64,000 bases of DNA from Scheffersomyces stipitis CBS 6054. Its lineage: Eukaryota; Ascomycota; Pichiomycetes; Serinales; Debaryomycetaceae. The translations under genes were made by a program, and so were the position numbers. The stretch is from positions 682,001-746,000 of the forward strand of contig NC_009045.1 of NCBI RefSeq assembly GCF_000209165.1. Reading direction: 5' to 3'. Under the pieces are notes generated by a model, which was not told the DNA's origin, made no database searches, and saw only the letters and a list, made by a program, of their open reading frames with translations. This document shows, one piece after another, positions 39,694-49,410 of this stretch (positions within the stretch are counted from its first letter, which is position 1; the number at the start of each line of letters is the position of its first letter).

Positions 39694-41663
39694 TTAAACG
39701 CTATTCTTCTTAGAGTCATCAGTAGACCCGTATTGAGATTCGACTTCCGTAGAAACGACTTCAACAATCTCCGGCTTATCCAAAGCAGAGAATGTGTTCC
39801 CGCTAACCTTAGCATAGACATAAGCGGCTCCAATTCTCAAAGCAGCGGCTGCAAAAGTAATAACCAAACCTCCAAATGGAGCAATGACAAAAGCTCCAAA
39901 GGCACCCCAGTCTTCTGGATCGTAGATACCATTCCAGATCAACAAAAGTTTAGCACCTTCTCTAGCAGTACCGTAGTAGACGGTTCCAAAAATAAAGACA
40001 CCAATCAATGCACCCAAACCACCACACATAACGTCAAATCCGCGAATGTACCAGAAACAAGTATCACTTAAACCTAGGAACACAGCTGGAATGATAGCTG
40101 CGGAAACCAAGTCAGCAATCAAGTAGATCTGCAAGATATTGTCTGCAACTTTTACAGCCAACACGACAATTGGAACCATTACGAGAACGACTAATCCTCT
40201 GGTGTAGTTAATGTGTAACTTGTTTCTGAAAACATCGTTAGAGATTGTAGAAACCATACCCGATTGCAACGAGTCAAAAGTACAAGTAGACAAACAAATA
40301 CAGAAGATCAACACAAAGGCAACAATCCAACGGGGCATCTTGGCCAACAAGATGAAGAAGGCATTGTAACCGTTGTCATCAGAAACTTCCAAGTCTCCGG
40401 ACCAAACAGCCAAGAACCCAGTGGTTCCTACTAAGGTACAGATGGCAAAGGTAGCAAATGCTGCTATAGAAGTACCAATCCACAAGTCCTTATCGGTACG
40501 AGAGGCAAAAGTTCTCAACCAGAAACCAGACAAGAAACAATCGTTGGTAACAATTGCAACGAATAATATGTACACCAATTGCCAGCCCAACTTGTTAGCC
40601 TTCAATAATCCACTTGGGCCAACCTTAGAGGTGTCGATATCGATATAGGAACCCATACCTGCACCACATATAATGATAAGAATAATAACAAGAGCACCTT
40701 GGAAGTTGTCTGTGATGAAACTGATTTTGAAACCACCGATAGAGGTATAGATAGTGGTGACAATACATTCTACAATAACTGCTCCAAGAGCATCCAAACC
40801 AGTCAAAGTTTCAATCGCACCTCTGATGGCAGACAATTCACCAACCATGAACAAGAACATGGTCAAACAAGTAAAGAAAGATAGGTATAAGGCAGTGACA
40901 ATTCCAAATCTGGCACGAACCCATTCGGTAAGAATAAACCCATCAGGACACTTCTTTCTGATGAGAGGACCCACTAAGGCAAAGCCTACAATTGGGATAG
41001 CACCACAGAGAGTATACACCAAGAGGCCGTGCAACCCCGAGATGTTTGCGATTTGTGAGTAGGTAGTAAGAATACCAACACCCATAGCTGAAATAAAGAA
41101 CGTTAATATCCCGTCATAGGGCAAACGAACGAGACCTCATTATGGAGTGCTATGTCATAGTTCATGGTTCATCTTCTTTCGTTCAGATAGTCTGAATAAG
41201 TAGAAAATTTCAGCACAAACTGACACAGACTCCACAACCTGGGGACGTCCATGGATTTATCTTTCGATTTACTGAACAATAAAACTTCCTCACGCAAGTG
41301 TTAGCTTGATCGAGTTCAAACGGTATGTTCTCAGTCCACCTATTTCAAATAAGAAATGGGGGGACACCCGCAAGTTTCAATTGTTAAACTAGAAGAGCGA
41401 CTAGAACTACAAGTCGCAGTTATTCAATGATATTCCATCGGAAAAGGTTGAATTGTCAAAAAAAGTCAAGATAAACGAGTAAATCATAACATACCAGAAG
41501 CAATGAAGTTCAAGGCCAACGGAAGACCACGCTGCGTTCCATTGGAAGAGAGGAAAGACTTAGCTGAGGAGAATTTCCAGGCCAAAGCCAAACCCGTAAA
41601 GAGCAAGAAGGCATACGTCAAGTATATGATGGCGTTGTTACCCTGAGAAGATAACTGTGCCAT
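39694..41663 (-). CDS. Solute:sodium-symporter-family permease (Dur3-related), spliced gene
   Basis: 520-aa SSS-family permease in two exons: 41495-41663 (169 nt) and 39694-41087 (1394 nt). The open frame over exon 2 has no usable ATG and lacks the first helix. Exon 1 supplies it: MAQLSSQGNN, a hydrophobic helix (AIIYLTYAFLLFTGLALAWK, residues 11-30), then KSFLSSNGTQRGLPLALNFIAS, which joins exactly to AMGVGILTTYSQ to rebuild the family's FLxxRxTQxxxxLALxFxASxMGxGIL region. Donor GTATGT, branch-like TATTAAC and acceptor TTTATTTCAG fit, and the phase is 1. Exon 2 includes RKKCPDGFILTEWVRARFG. Fungal relatives take up urea or polyamines; the substrate here is unproven. It faces myo-inositol oxygenase across about 1 kb. 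Confidence 0.85.
41088..41494 (-). other. Intron of the SSS permease gene (407 nt)
   Basis: Donor GTATGT (41494-41489). Probable branch TATTAAC (41108-41102), one base from TACTAAC. Pyrimidine-rich acceptor ending CAG at 41088. The intron interrupts an Ala codon after its first base. Confidence 0.82.
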
Positions 41664-42241
41664 TTTCTATAGTGTATGGTAGCTCTAAAGAAGATCAACT
41701 ACTATGTCATCAAGTTAAAACGGAGTCTCTTCTGAAAAATTATTATCTCTTGTATTTATACTCAGATTACCACAAGAGAAAGAGCAAGTAATAAATTAAA
41801 TTTTCAGCCATACATGCGCTTACAAGAAAAATGGAATATGCGGCTACATTTCCCAGAATGTTATCTCATCACTGATGCCCCAAAGCAGAAATGTAGCGTC
41901 TGAACACCGAAATAAAAGCTGATATAAGCACCCGCCGACATGGTAGACAAGTCACGACATACATGAAGATGGGACTACACTATCTATACGCAAACAGTAG
42001 ATTTGGGTAAGTTTCCATGTAAAAATGTCAAAACTCTGGCCCTCTAAAATGGAACCATCATTTTGAAATTTAGTTAGAGTTGCCTCGAAAAGATAACTAT
42101 GCGTACGGCGTACAGTGGGCCATGAAAACTTTACGCCTGAAGTCACTTGACAGGACTTGCCTAAGCTCATGTTTTTGCATGAGGTGACGAATATGTAACA
42201 TTACATTCTTCTATGATCCTATGAAGTGCAAAAAAAGGAAA
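41664..42241. other. SSS permease upstream region
   Basis: Promoter side of the permease and flank of tRNA-Met. A minus-strand frame at 41952-42170 has an ATG but no recognisable features. Nothing else is supported. Confidence 0.45.
42230..42236 (-). terminator. Pol III T-run after tRNA-Met
   Basis: Seven A on the plus strand, so seven T on the minus strand, lie six bases past the tRNA 3' end. Confidence 0.8.
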
Positions 42242-42330
42242 TGCTCCACGGCAGGTTCGAACTGTCGACCTTCAGATGACACAACTTGAATGCTATGAGA
42301 CTGACGCTCTGCCAACTGAGCTAGTGAAGC
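42242..42330 (-). tRNA. tM(CAU): Elongator tRNA-Met (anticodon CAU) with 16-nt intron
   Basis: 89 nt including an intron; the mature form is 73 nt. Acceptor GCTTCAC pairs with GTGGAGC, with discriminator A. The D arm is GCTCAGTTGGCAGAGC. The anticodon region CTCATA is followed by a 16-nt intron (42278-42293) at the canonical site after position 37, then ATCTGAAGG. The T arm carries GTTCGAACC. The mature sequence is nearly that of yeast elongator tRNA-Met, whose S. cerevisiae genes lack an intron. The gene sits between the divergent permease and inositol-oxygenase genes. Confidence 0.93.
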
Positions 42331-42691
42331 CACTTCCTGTGCGCCAAATGTGCTCCAGTATGTGCGCAATGCTGAAAATCACGCGACAAAAGTCATGTGA
42401 ATTCATGATTATTAAGTTTTCTTAAGATATCAACTAGTTTTGGGTAATATGATTAGATAAGTTTTATCTTGGGACTTTCCTTTGTCCCCTTCCGTATGTT
42501 TTAGTAAAGAATTTATATCACAGGCACTAAATAGCTCCAGTTTTAGTCGTAATACAAGCCATTTGGTAAAAAATTCACGTGACCCGTCAACATCTTTTTG
42601 GTTCAGACACAGGAATTGTGTAATTCTTTTGTAAAACTAAATATTATTATCAGCTTCAATTTATCAGACTCAACATATTTTTCTTATATTC
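42331..42691. other. Myo-inositol oxygenase promoter region
   Basis: 361 bp upstream of the MIOX gene. It contains a CACGTG E-box (42574-42583) and AT-rich leader sequence. No gene is seen. Confidence 0.5.
42574..42583 (+). promoter_or_regulatory. CACGTG E-box upstream of MIOX
   Basis: TTCACGTGAC lies about 110 bp before the ATG at 42692. CACGTG is bound by bHLH factors such as Cbf1; related CATGTG/CACATG sites serve Ino2/Ino4-type inositol regulation. Which factor acts here is unknown. Confidence 0.4.
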
Positions 42692-43732
42692 ATGCTGATA
42701 ACAGATACTACGCATAGAGTGTCCAAGCCGGAGCTGGTAGTTTCTAAGCCCGGTGCAACCTCAGCAGATAAAGCTCGAAATGGAAAGATTCTAGAGAAAT
42801 TGGAAGACGACGTCATGGCTGTGAATCAGCTTAGAGGCAATATAAAGCGTACTTTATCTAGTTGCAGTTTAGAAGATGAACTTGCCAAGGCAAATGAAGG
42901 CGATGAAAAAGAGAAGGACTGGTATGAAGAATCCGAGCAATACAAGGATATCGATCCCAAATCATTTCGACAGTATGAATTAGCGTGTGATAGAGTGAAG
43001 CAGTTTTATGAAGAACAACACGAGAAACAGACAGTAGCGTATAATATCCAAGCTAGAATTAATTTTAAGACGAAGACAAGGGCACGAATGTCAATTTGGG
43101 AGGGTCTAGAAAGATTGAACAAATTACTTGACGACTCTGATCCAGACACCGAGCTTTCTCAGATAGAGCATGCATTACAAACAGCTGAAGCCATACGAAA
43201 GGATAAGAAACCAAGATGGTTTCAATTAGTGGGACTTATTCATGATTTGGGAAAATTACTTTATTTCTTTGACTCCAAGGGACAATGGGACGTTGTAGGA
43301 GATACGTTCCCGGTGGGCTGTAAATTTCTGAAGAAAATCATTTTTCCGGAGAGCTTTAAGACGAATCCAGACTTTCTAAACCCCTTGTACAACACCAAAT
43401 ACGGTATTTACTCCAAATACTGTGGATTGGACAAGGTGATGTTGAGCTGGGGCCATGACGAGTACATGTACCATATTGCAAAAGGAAGTTCAACGTTACC
43501 GCCAGAAGCTTTAGCAATGATCAGATACCATTCCTTTTATCCATGGCACCAGGAATATGCATACAGTTATTTGATGAACGAACACGACAAAGAGATGTTG
43601 AAGGCAGTGAAGACTTTCAATACTTACGATTTGTATTCTAAATCGGACCAACATTACAATGTAGAGGAACTTAAGCCCTACTACTTGGAGCTTATAGACG
43701 AGTTCTTTCCAGACAAGATCATAGACTTTTGA
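42692..43732 (+). CDS. Myo-inositol oxygenase
   Basis: 346-aa non-haem di-iron dioxygenase (MIOX) that cleaves myo-inositol with O2 to D-glucuronate in the cytosol. All six iron ligands known from mammalian MIOX have clear counterparts: His160 (IEHALQTAE), His184 and Asp185 (GLIHDLGK), His255 (SWGHDEY), His280 (RYHSFYPWH) and Asp313 (FNTYDLYSK). The Lys after HDLG, which contacts substrate, is also present. The N-terminal ~100 residues are a charged extension longer than in animals (human MIOX is 285 aa). The second codon is CTG, probably Ser here. It implies growth on or turnover of inositol, which is absent from S. cerevisiae. A divergently placed SSS permease and tRNA-Met lie upstream. Confidence 0.95.
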   Translation: MLITDTTHRVSKPELVVSKPGATSADKARNGKILEKLEDDVMAVNQLRGNIKRTLSSCSLEDELAKANEGDEKEKDWYEESEQYKDIDPKSFRQYELACDRVKQFYEEQHEKQTVAYNIQARINFKTKTRARMSIWEGLERLNKLLDDSDPDTELSQIEHALQTAEAIRKDKKPRWFQLVGLIHDLGKLLYFFDSKGQWDVVGDTFPVGCKFLKKIIFPESFKTNPDFLNPLYNTKYGIYSKYCGLDKVMLSWGHDEYMYHIAKGSSTLPPEALAMIRYHSFYPWHQEYAYSYLMNEHDKEMLKAVKTFNTYDLYSKSDQHYNVEELKPYYLELIDEFFPDKIIDF

Positions 43733-43972
43733 TACCTTTTTTTCATTATGTATTTGGGTTGGGTTTATTTTCCGTGGCTGTCAATATTATCAATTATGTA
43801 TTATAAGAGGAAGAGTTGCCCGCAGGCTTTTTATTTTAACTGAATTTCTAATGTACAATAGCTATATATAAGGAAGCCATAGCAAGGCTGTATTGTAATG
43901 CAGGGTTTTCACTGCGTTTCCATTTTGAACGCAATGAAGTGAAGCTTAAGCTAATAATTTAGAAAGAATATT

Positions 43973-45508
43973 CTAAGCGAATAAATCGATAGAACCGAAA
44001 TATTGCTCAATTCCATAAGATCCTGAAGGTTTCCAGAAATCGTCGAATGTAGTCAAGATCGTGCAATCACCACCAGTTTCTTCGATGATGGATTGGACGG
44101 CAATCTTCTGATTGTCAGGACTTGGAACATTCAAACCATTGACACTACCCTTAGAAGGGTAACCAGTTTCAGTGATCAAAACTTCCTTAGAGCCACAGGC
44201 GGCTTCAACCAATTTCTTTTGAGCCATAATAAAGCTTCCAGCCTGGGAAGCAGTAATAGCGCCATTGAAATAAGAATGAGGGTTGATACCTACCAAGTCA
44301 ATATCAGAAGCAGTACACAAGCTTGGATTGTTGATGAAAGACACTGGTGGTTCAGATGTGGTGACTCTACCATTGTAACCGGCAGCCTGCAATTGGGACT
44401 TAACACTGCTGATCTTTGAGATCAATTCAGAGACTGTAAGGTAATTGTCGTTAATGGCTTCATTTCCAATGGTGATGAAATCAAAAACACCCCAACCGTT
44501 TTCACTAGCGTAGTCAATCAAATCACTGACAGATCCGTCAATCGAGTCGGCACCTGCATTAGAGAACCAGAATCCTTGATTGACTTTGAAACCCAATTCA
44601 GCTGCTTTTGGTAAAACGGCAGAGAGAGTTGCACAGTCAGTACCGTAAACTCTAATTTTCTTAATTCCCTTGCTGTTGATCAATTCCAAATCAGAGTTGA
44701 TGGTATCAGCTAGCTTACATCCTCCATCGTTAGTGTAAGGTGAGTAGACAATATATTGTGGAGCAGGAATGTTCGAAATATCAGAACCTGGATTGTAGGG
44801 AGTTTCTTCAGAGTTAGAATTGGATTGCAGAGTAGAAGATGTTTGGATAGTTGAACTAGTTTGGGCGGTCAGCTCAAATTCGGAAGTTGCTTCTGGTGAA
44901 GATTGATCTTCGGTAGTTTGCTGAGTAGTCTTCTGAGTAGTAGTCTGCTGAGTGGTAGTCTGCTGAGTGGTAGTTTGCTGAGTAGAAGTTTGCTGAGTAG
45001 TTTGCTGAGTAGTTTGTTGAGTAGTCTGCTGAGTAGTCTGCTGAGTAGTTGCTACTGGAGAAGATTGCTCTTCAATAGATTGCTGAGTAGTAGGAACCTG
45101 AGTTGGAATATCAGTCGTGGAGAGAGTGTTTGGAGTAATAGCAGTAGTTGTTGGGATGGCTAATGGAGTTGACACACTAGCAGGATCGACAGCTTTTACC
45201 ACTGGTACAGAAGTAGTAGGAACTGGTGCTGGGGCTTCAGTTTCTTGAGTAACAGGATCACTGTAGATAGAAGTAGTAGTTAATGGAGTAGTTTGCCATT
45301 GTTCAGCAGTTAAAGTGTTGGTGAAGGTGACACCGTTGGAGATTAAGATTTGAACAGGAGGCAAGTATACGGTGGTGACAGCAGTAGTGTAAGTTTGAGT
45401 AGTTGTAACTGCAGGGGCTGTGTGCCATCTTGTAACTAGTAATGGCAAAGGAATGGCAAGAATAACTTGAGATAAGAAAAGGAATGTTAAAAGTTGATGG
45501 AAAATCAT
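43973..45508 (-). CDS. Secreted GH17 cell-wall glucanase/transglucosylase (Scw11/Mp65-like)
   Basis: 511-aa secreted protein. Signal peptide at residues 1-18 (MIFHQLLTFLFLSQVILA). A Thr/Val-rich region contains TTAVTTVYLPPVQI, typical of fungal wall proteins. A Thr-Gln repeat tract covers about residues 152-198. The GH17 domain starts near residue 255 (YIVYSPYTNDGGCK). Its catalytic residues should be the Glu in ITIGNEAI (acid/base) and the Glu in VLITETGYPS (nucleophile). Fungal relatives cut or remodel beta-1,3-glucan during growth and cell separation. The last residues (GSIDLFA) show no GPI signal, so it is probably soluble or wall-bound by other means. Confidence 0.88.
   Translation of the reverse strand: MIFHQLLTFLFLSQVILAIPLPLLVTRWHTAPAVTTTQTYTTAVTTVYLPPVQILISNGVTFTNTLTAEQWQTTPLTTTSIYSDPVTQETEAPAPVPTTSVPVVKAVDPASVSTPLAIPTTTAITPNTLSTTDIPTQVPTTQQSIEEQSSPVATTQQTTQQTTQQTTQQTTQQTSTQQTTTQQTTTQQTTTQKTTQQTTEDQSSPEATSEFELTAQTSSTIQTSSTLQSNSNSEETPYNPGSDISNIPAPQYIVYSPYTNDGGCKLADTINSDLELINSKGIKKIRVYGTDCATLSAVLPKAAELGFKVNQGFWFSNAGADSIDGSVSDLIDYASENGWGVFDFITIGNEAINDNYLTVSELISKISSVKSQLQAAGYNGRVTTSEPPVSFINNPSLCTASDIDLVGINPHSYFNGAITASQAGSFIMAQKKLVEAACGSKEVLITETGYPSKGSVNGLNVPSPDNQKIAVQSIIEETGGDCTILTTFDDFWKPSGSYGIEQYFGSIDLFA
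44917..45051 (-). repeat. In-frame Thr-Gln tandem repeat in GH17 gene
   Basis: Imperfect 12-bp and 15-bp units around ACTACTCAGCAG encode TTQQ and TTTQQ. The tract is coding, Thr-rich and likely O-mannosylated. Length variation between strains is expected. Confidence 0.8.
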
Positions 45509-46830
45509 TGTGAAATTTTATTGAAGGCGCTTGAGTAGTATTGTTGATTGTGTTATAAGGAATGGACTGATTTTGTTCAAAAACGAAAGTAGTGAAGTTG
45601 GATTTAAGGTTGATCAAGCAACTGATGTAACGAATGTAGTGGGTTGGATAGTAATAAGGATGGCCTTCCAAAGCTAGACAAAATAATTAAACGTCGAGGG
45701 GTCCATGCAACTTATATAGTATAGAGTCGAGATAGTGTTGTCGAATTATTCGGCTGGACAAGAGTCTGTGCTGGCTCCAGAGGGGGCTTCTCTGTCATTG
45801 TTTTTTGAGAAGTACCTTCATTTGTCCAGCTTCTACATCACTAAGACAATAGAGAATCATGCAAGATGTCTCTAGAGAATGTCAAAAAGTGCGGTGACAG
45901 ACAAAAGTCGACACTCCAGCCAGCTTCAGGTTATATTTTTCGCAGCTTGCGTGCGTCGGCTAACGATCTGGCTGGCAGCAGCATCTTCCGCATTCGGACA
46001 AATCGCAACCCACTTCGCCCAATTGGGGTGGCCAGCCGGGTCTATATACAGGATTTGAACTTATGAGGATGTAACCAGCTTGATTTAGCATGGTAATTAT
46101 TGCTATAATTTGAGTTGAGGATTGATTAGGTTTCTTTCGGCATGTACATATTATTACCAACATGACTTGATTAGGTTGAGATTCAGGTACCAAATTTGTG
46201 CTATTGTTTTGCTTGCTTAGATGTTTGACAACTCTATGATGGCTGCAACATCTTCTGGATTGGCATTGGCTGAGGTTTCAAGACTAAATTGTTCACCAGT
46301 GCTGGTTAACAATGAATTAATGATGTAGTACATTCCACTTCTTCTGATTACGACTACTGGGGACTACTGAAAAACAATAAGATAGCCAGAGACAAGAAAT
46401 GTTCTACAAGGCTCATTCCAGAGGCGCCAAATCCATAGCTGATTCTTCTAGTTAGAAGTGAGAATCAATTATTAATATCTTTATTAGCTTTATAATTGTT
46501 AACAATTTACTGACAAGGTTGAATTTAATGTCAATCTCGGACTTAGTGAGAATATATTATTATAAAAACTATGATCTTGAAAATTTGAAATATGATAACT
46601 ATGATATATGAAAAATTATGAAGGACACAAATGCTTGTTGTGGAAATTTTGAAGGGTGTTGGTTTGAATTGATCAGAACGACTCTCACCAAAGGAAACCA
46701 AATTCAAATATGTACATATAAATACTGTATGACGATTGCAAGCGTTCTTGAGTATAATCATCTATGATTGTTTAAATTTTATGGGAAAAGCGCCGCCCAA
46801 TGTAGAGCTTATCACTTTCATGGTGCTGTT
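45509..46830. other. Intergenic between GH17 gene and CDS1
   Basis: 1.3 kb, with the GH17 promoter (a TATATAGTA element near 45713) and the CDS1 3' flank. AT-rich from 46450. Short frames at 45866-46193 on both strands look fortuitous. Confidence 0.45.
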
Positions 46831-48144
46831 TTAATCTAACAAATCAAAAATGACTCTCAATTTATCGTCATCCACAGCATTTAGGCTGTTTAAGTATTTG
46901 AGCAAACTCTTAACCAACTGGAACAACTGTGGAGTGGACAAGTTGATGATAGCGAGCTGCAAGATCTTACCAATGTTGACATTATGAGGAGAAATGAATG
47001 TCTGGTAGTACAAGTAACTGAAGGATCCCATCAAGAACTGACAGTCCATTCTGTCAGTGACACCACCGTGGCCCGGAATAGTGTCACCAAAGTCTTTAAT
47101 GCCGAAAGCTCTCTTTAAACCACTGGCAAAGAAGCCTCCAAATGGAGCAATGAGTGAGGCGAAAGTGGCCAACACACATGCGTGAAAGTACATTGGCTTG
47201 ATGGACAAGATTTCGTATCTTCCACCGATCAAGTCAATGATGTTCTGTGGGATCTGGTAGATCTGAGGAATAAACACGGGGTTTGGCTCGCAGTGAGGAA
47301 AGTTATACAAGTGAGTTGACAAGTTGACAGCAGGACAAACCAAATAATCGGACTGTGTCAAGATGTAGCTGAAAATTACGGCAGCTATCGTGGTGCAGAC
47401 CCAGGCGCCTACAAAACCCTCTACTGTCTTTTTGGGTGAGATTTCTATCAACTGGGTCTTGCCGAATGTGATACCACACAAGTAGGCAAAGATGTCATTT
47501 ACAATAACAACACCACATGGCAAAAAGAACCAAAAGATTCCGTTCAAGATGTTGTCGATGATCAAGTGCGACTGGAATACAACGAGGACAAGCGTCATAT
47601 GAGTAATACACAACTGAGCAAACTGGAACTTGTAGTACCCCTTCTTCAATGTCCACACAAAGAAAATGAAGCCAGCAATGAACAACGAGTACGAGATGAA
47701 CCTATGGTTAAGAACCAACACTGTGAGGTACTTGTTGGAATAGACTGAGTCCTGGAAGAAGTTGAAGAAGCTCTGGCTATCTAAGTAGTAGACGGTGCAG
47801 AGAAGGAAGTACCAGTTGAGAGATTTGTTGTAAGGAATCTTTTTGTCGCGAGCCGGTTCCGATGTCAAGGCAATGATTTCCTTGAAAGTCAAGATCTGGA
47901 AGAGCAACACGAGCGCAATGAGGGCCAAATGGCCAGAGGCAAGCACAAAGAAGAAAAACACAATCATAATCAACGTCCAGATGGTTCTGGTTACAAATGC
48001 CTGCTTCTTCTTTTCTCTTTCGTTGTAGACGCCTTTGGGCTTTTCAGCGTTGGAGGACACAACGGAGAGACCCTCCGTGGGCGAAGCGGTGGTGGAAACC
48101 GTAGGCGTTTCTGGCTGGAGGAGCTTGGATGTTTTCTCAGCCAT
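46831..48144 (-). CDS. CDS1: Phosphatidate cytidylyltransferase (CDP-DAG synthase)
   Basis: 437-aa ER membrane enzyme making CDP-diacylglycerol from phosphatidate and CTP, the branch point to phosphatidylinositol, phosphatidylserine and cardiolipin (S. cerevisiae Cds1 is 457 aa). A hydrophilic N-terminus (~48 residues) precedes eight or so membrane segments. The signature S-x2-KR-x4-KDF-x4-PGHGG-x2-DR-x-D is present from Ser341 to Asp367 (SGLKRAFGIKDF, then IPGHGGVTDRMD). NDIFAYLCGITFGKTQLIEISPKKTVEGFVGAW (~216-248) is the second conserved block. The first ATG gives MAEKTSKLLQPE. It converges with nothing close; a 1.27-kb upstream gap follows. Confidence 0.96.
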   Translation of the reverse strand: MAEKTSKLLQPETPTVSTTASPTEGLSVVSSNAEKPKGVYNEREKKKQAFVTRTIWTLIMIVFFFFVLASGHLALIALVLLFQILTFKEIIALTSEPARDKKIPYNKSLNWYFLLCTVYYLDSQSFFNFFQDSVYSNKYLTVLVLNHRFISYSLFIAGFIFFVWTLKKGYYKFQFAQLCITHMTLVLVVFQSHLIIDNILNGIFWFFLPCGVVIVNDIFAYLCGITFGKTQLIEISPKKTVEGFVGAWVCTTIAAVIFSYILTQSDYLVCPAVNLSTHLYNFPHCEPNPVFIPQIYQIPQNIIDLIGGRYEILSIKPMYFHACVLATFASLIAPFGGFFASGLKRAFGIKDFGDTIPGHGGVTDRMDCQFLMGSFSYLYYQTFISPHNVNIGKILQLAIINLSTPQLFQLVKSLLKYLNSLNAVDDDKLRVIFDLLD

Positions 48145-49410
48145 TGTGACAGAAATGGAGATGATGTATCACAGGGGGGCTACAGGGTGATGTGTAATGT
48201 GGAAGTTTGGCACGTATAGACCGTTGTATTGGTTACTAGCGAGGTCTGAGTTTTTCGAGTAGATTCTGGTGTGAAAAAAACAGTTTTTTGTGTTATCTGA
48301 TGGCTGATAGTGTATCAGAAGATTTTCAGGTGAGGGGCGAGTGGAGAAAATCAGGTAGAATCCAGATGGGGCAGTGGCAAGCTTGCACTGGACAATTGGC
48401 TGAAGGCTGGGAGAGACTACGATGTAGATGGATGTCCGTAGGGGTCCAGGAAAAGAGTCGTGGCGAAAAGTTTGCAAGCTCCGGTTGTTTTGTTTTGCTT
48501 ATTTAAGCAGAGCAGATAAATTTAATGTATTTTTTACTACTGTGTTGATTTGTATGGTGAATTTTTCGTGAGCCTACGGGTTGATCTGGTGCATAGTTAA
48601 GAATTCAACAATTGAAAAAATCACATGCACGTGCAAGACCCAACGCCAGTGGTGCAGTACTGAGCCAGGAGAGTAGAAATAGTAGCAAGATTAAGTAAGA
48701 GTTGGTAGAAAGAAAGTGGTAGAAGTAGAGATGGAAATAGTAAAAGGAGCGGGAGCAACAGCAGCTGTATCGCTGACAGTGGCAGCGGCACTAATATGTG
48801 GAGATGACAGCAGGTGGTAGTTTTGACCACAGATAATTGCGAAGAAAAAGCACTTTTTACCGGGTCCTGGTTACTGTGTAATTTAGTCTGACACAATGAC
48901 AGATGGATTCACTAACGGTGAGGTCGACGCCGCGATAACGTTGAGATTGTCCAATACAGAAGGCGCAATCTCTAATTGCATTCTAGCGCATCGAATTCTA
49001 TGAAAAGCGAGTTGTGCAGCCGGAGTTGCACATTTGCCATACAAGAATACCATAAAAGACAATAGAAGTAATAAAGGCATTGCTAACCAATTCTACTTAG
49101 CAGAAGATTAAATAGAAGCGAATGCTTGTTCCTGTAAGTTCTATTAGCATGAAAGAAGCATACTTGAACTGGCCCTATGCCAGCATAATATAAAAATGTC
49201 CAAGCAGAGTAATTATGGTTATTCAACAAAGCCGACGGCATCCAACTTTGGTTTCTCGAAGCAACTAGGATAAGGTTTAGGATTCACGTATATTCTAAAT
49301 TGCTTGATTATTTCACAGTCTAAAAATTATATCTACCGAAACTCTCCCTTTGAATTCTCTTTGTTTGCATGTAGCGTAACATTTGGAGGAATAAGTGCCA
49401 GATTCGTTCC
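48145..49410. other. Intergenic upstream of CDS1
   Basis: 1.27 kb. Contains CACGTG near 48630 and several short frames. One of these, on the minus strand at 48883-49080, is listed as a possible small gene. Confidence 0.45.
48883..49080 (-). CDS. Possible small secreted protein
   Basis: 65 aa from a proper ATG. The first ~18 residues are hydrophobic (MPLLLLLSFMVFLYGKCA), like a signal peptide, followed by a short polar chain ending in VSD. No family is recognised. It could be chance, since a frame this short needs expression evidence. Confidence 0.25.
   Translation of the reverse strand: MPLLLLLSFMVFLYGKCATPAAQLAFHRIRCARMQLEIAPSVLDNLNVIAASTSPLVNPSVIVSD

Noticed and set aside
41088..41124. 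SSS permease beginning at a TTG codon (LPYDGILTFFIS…)
   Set aside because: This stretch reads as the intron's branch and acceptor region. The upstream exon gives a proper ATG and the conserved N-terminus.
41503..41646. Plus-strand 47-codon frame with ATG and good-looking codons
   Set aside because: It lies exactly opposite exon 1 of the minus-strand SSS permease, whose translation matches the family. The plus-strand frame is a shadow.
41952..42170. 72-codon minus-strand frame between the SSS gene and tRNA-Met
   Set aside because: Has an ATG but no family features and lies in promoter space. Not supported without expression data.
44917..45051. Repeat array that could be mistaken for a CRISPR or satellite
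   Set aside because: Units are coding, in frame and Thr-Gln-rich within a GH17 protein, with no spacers.
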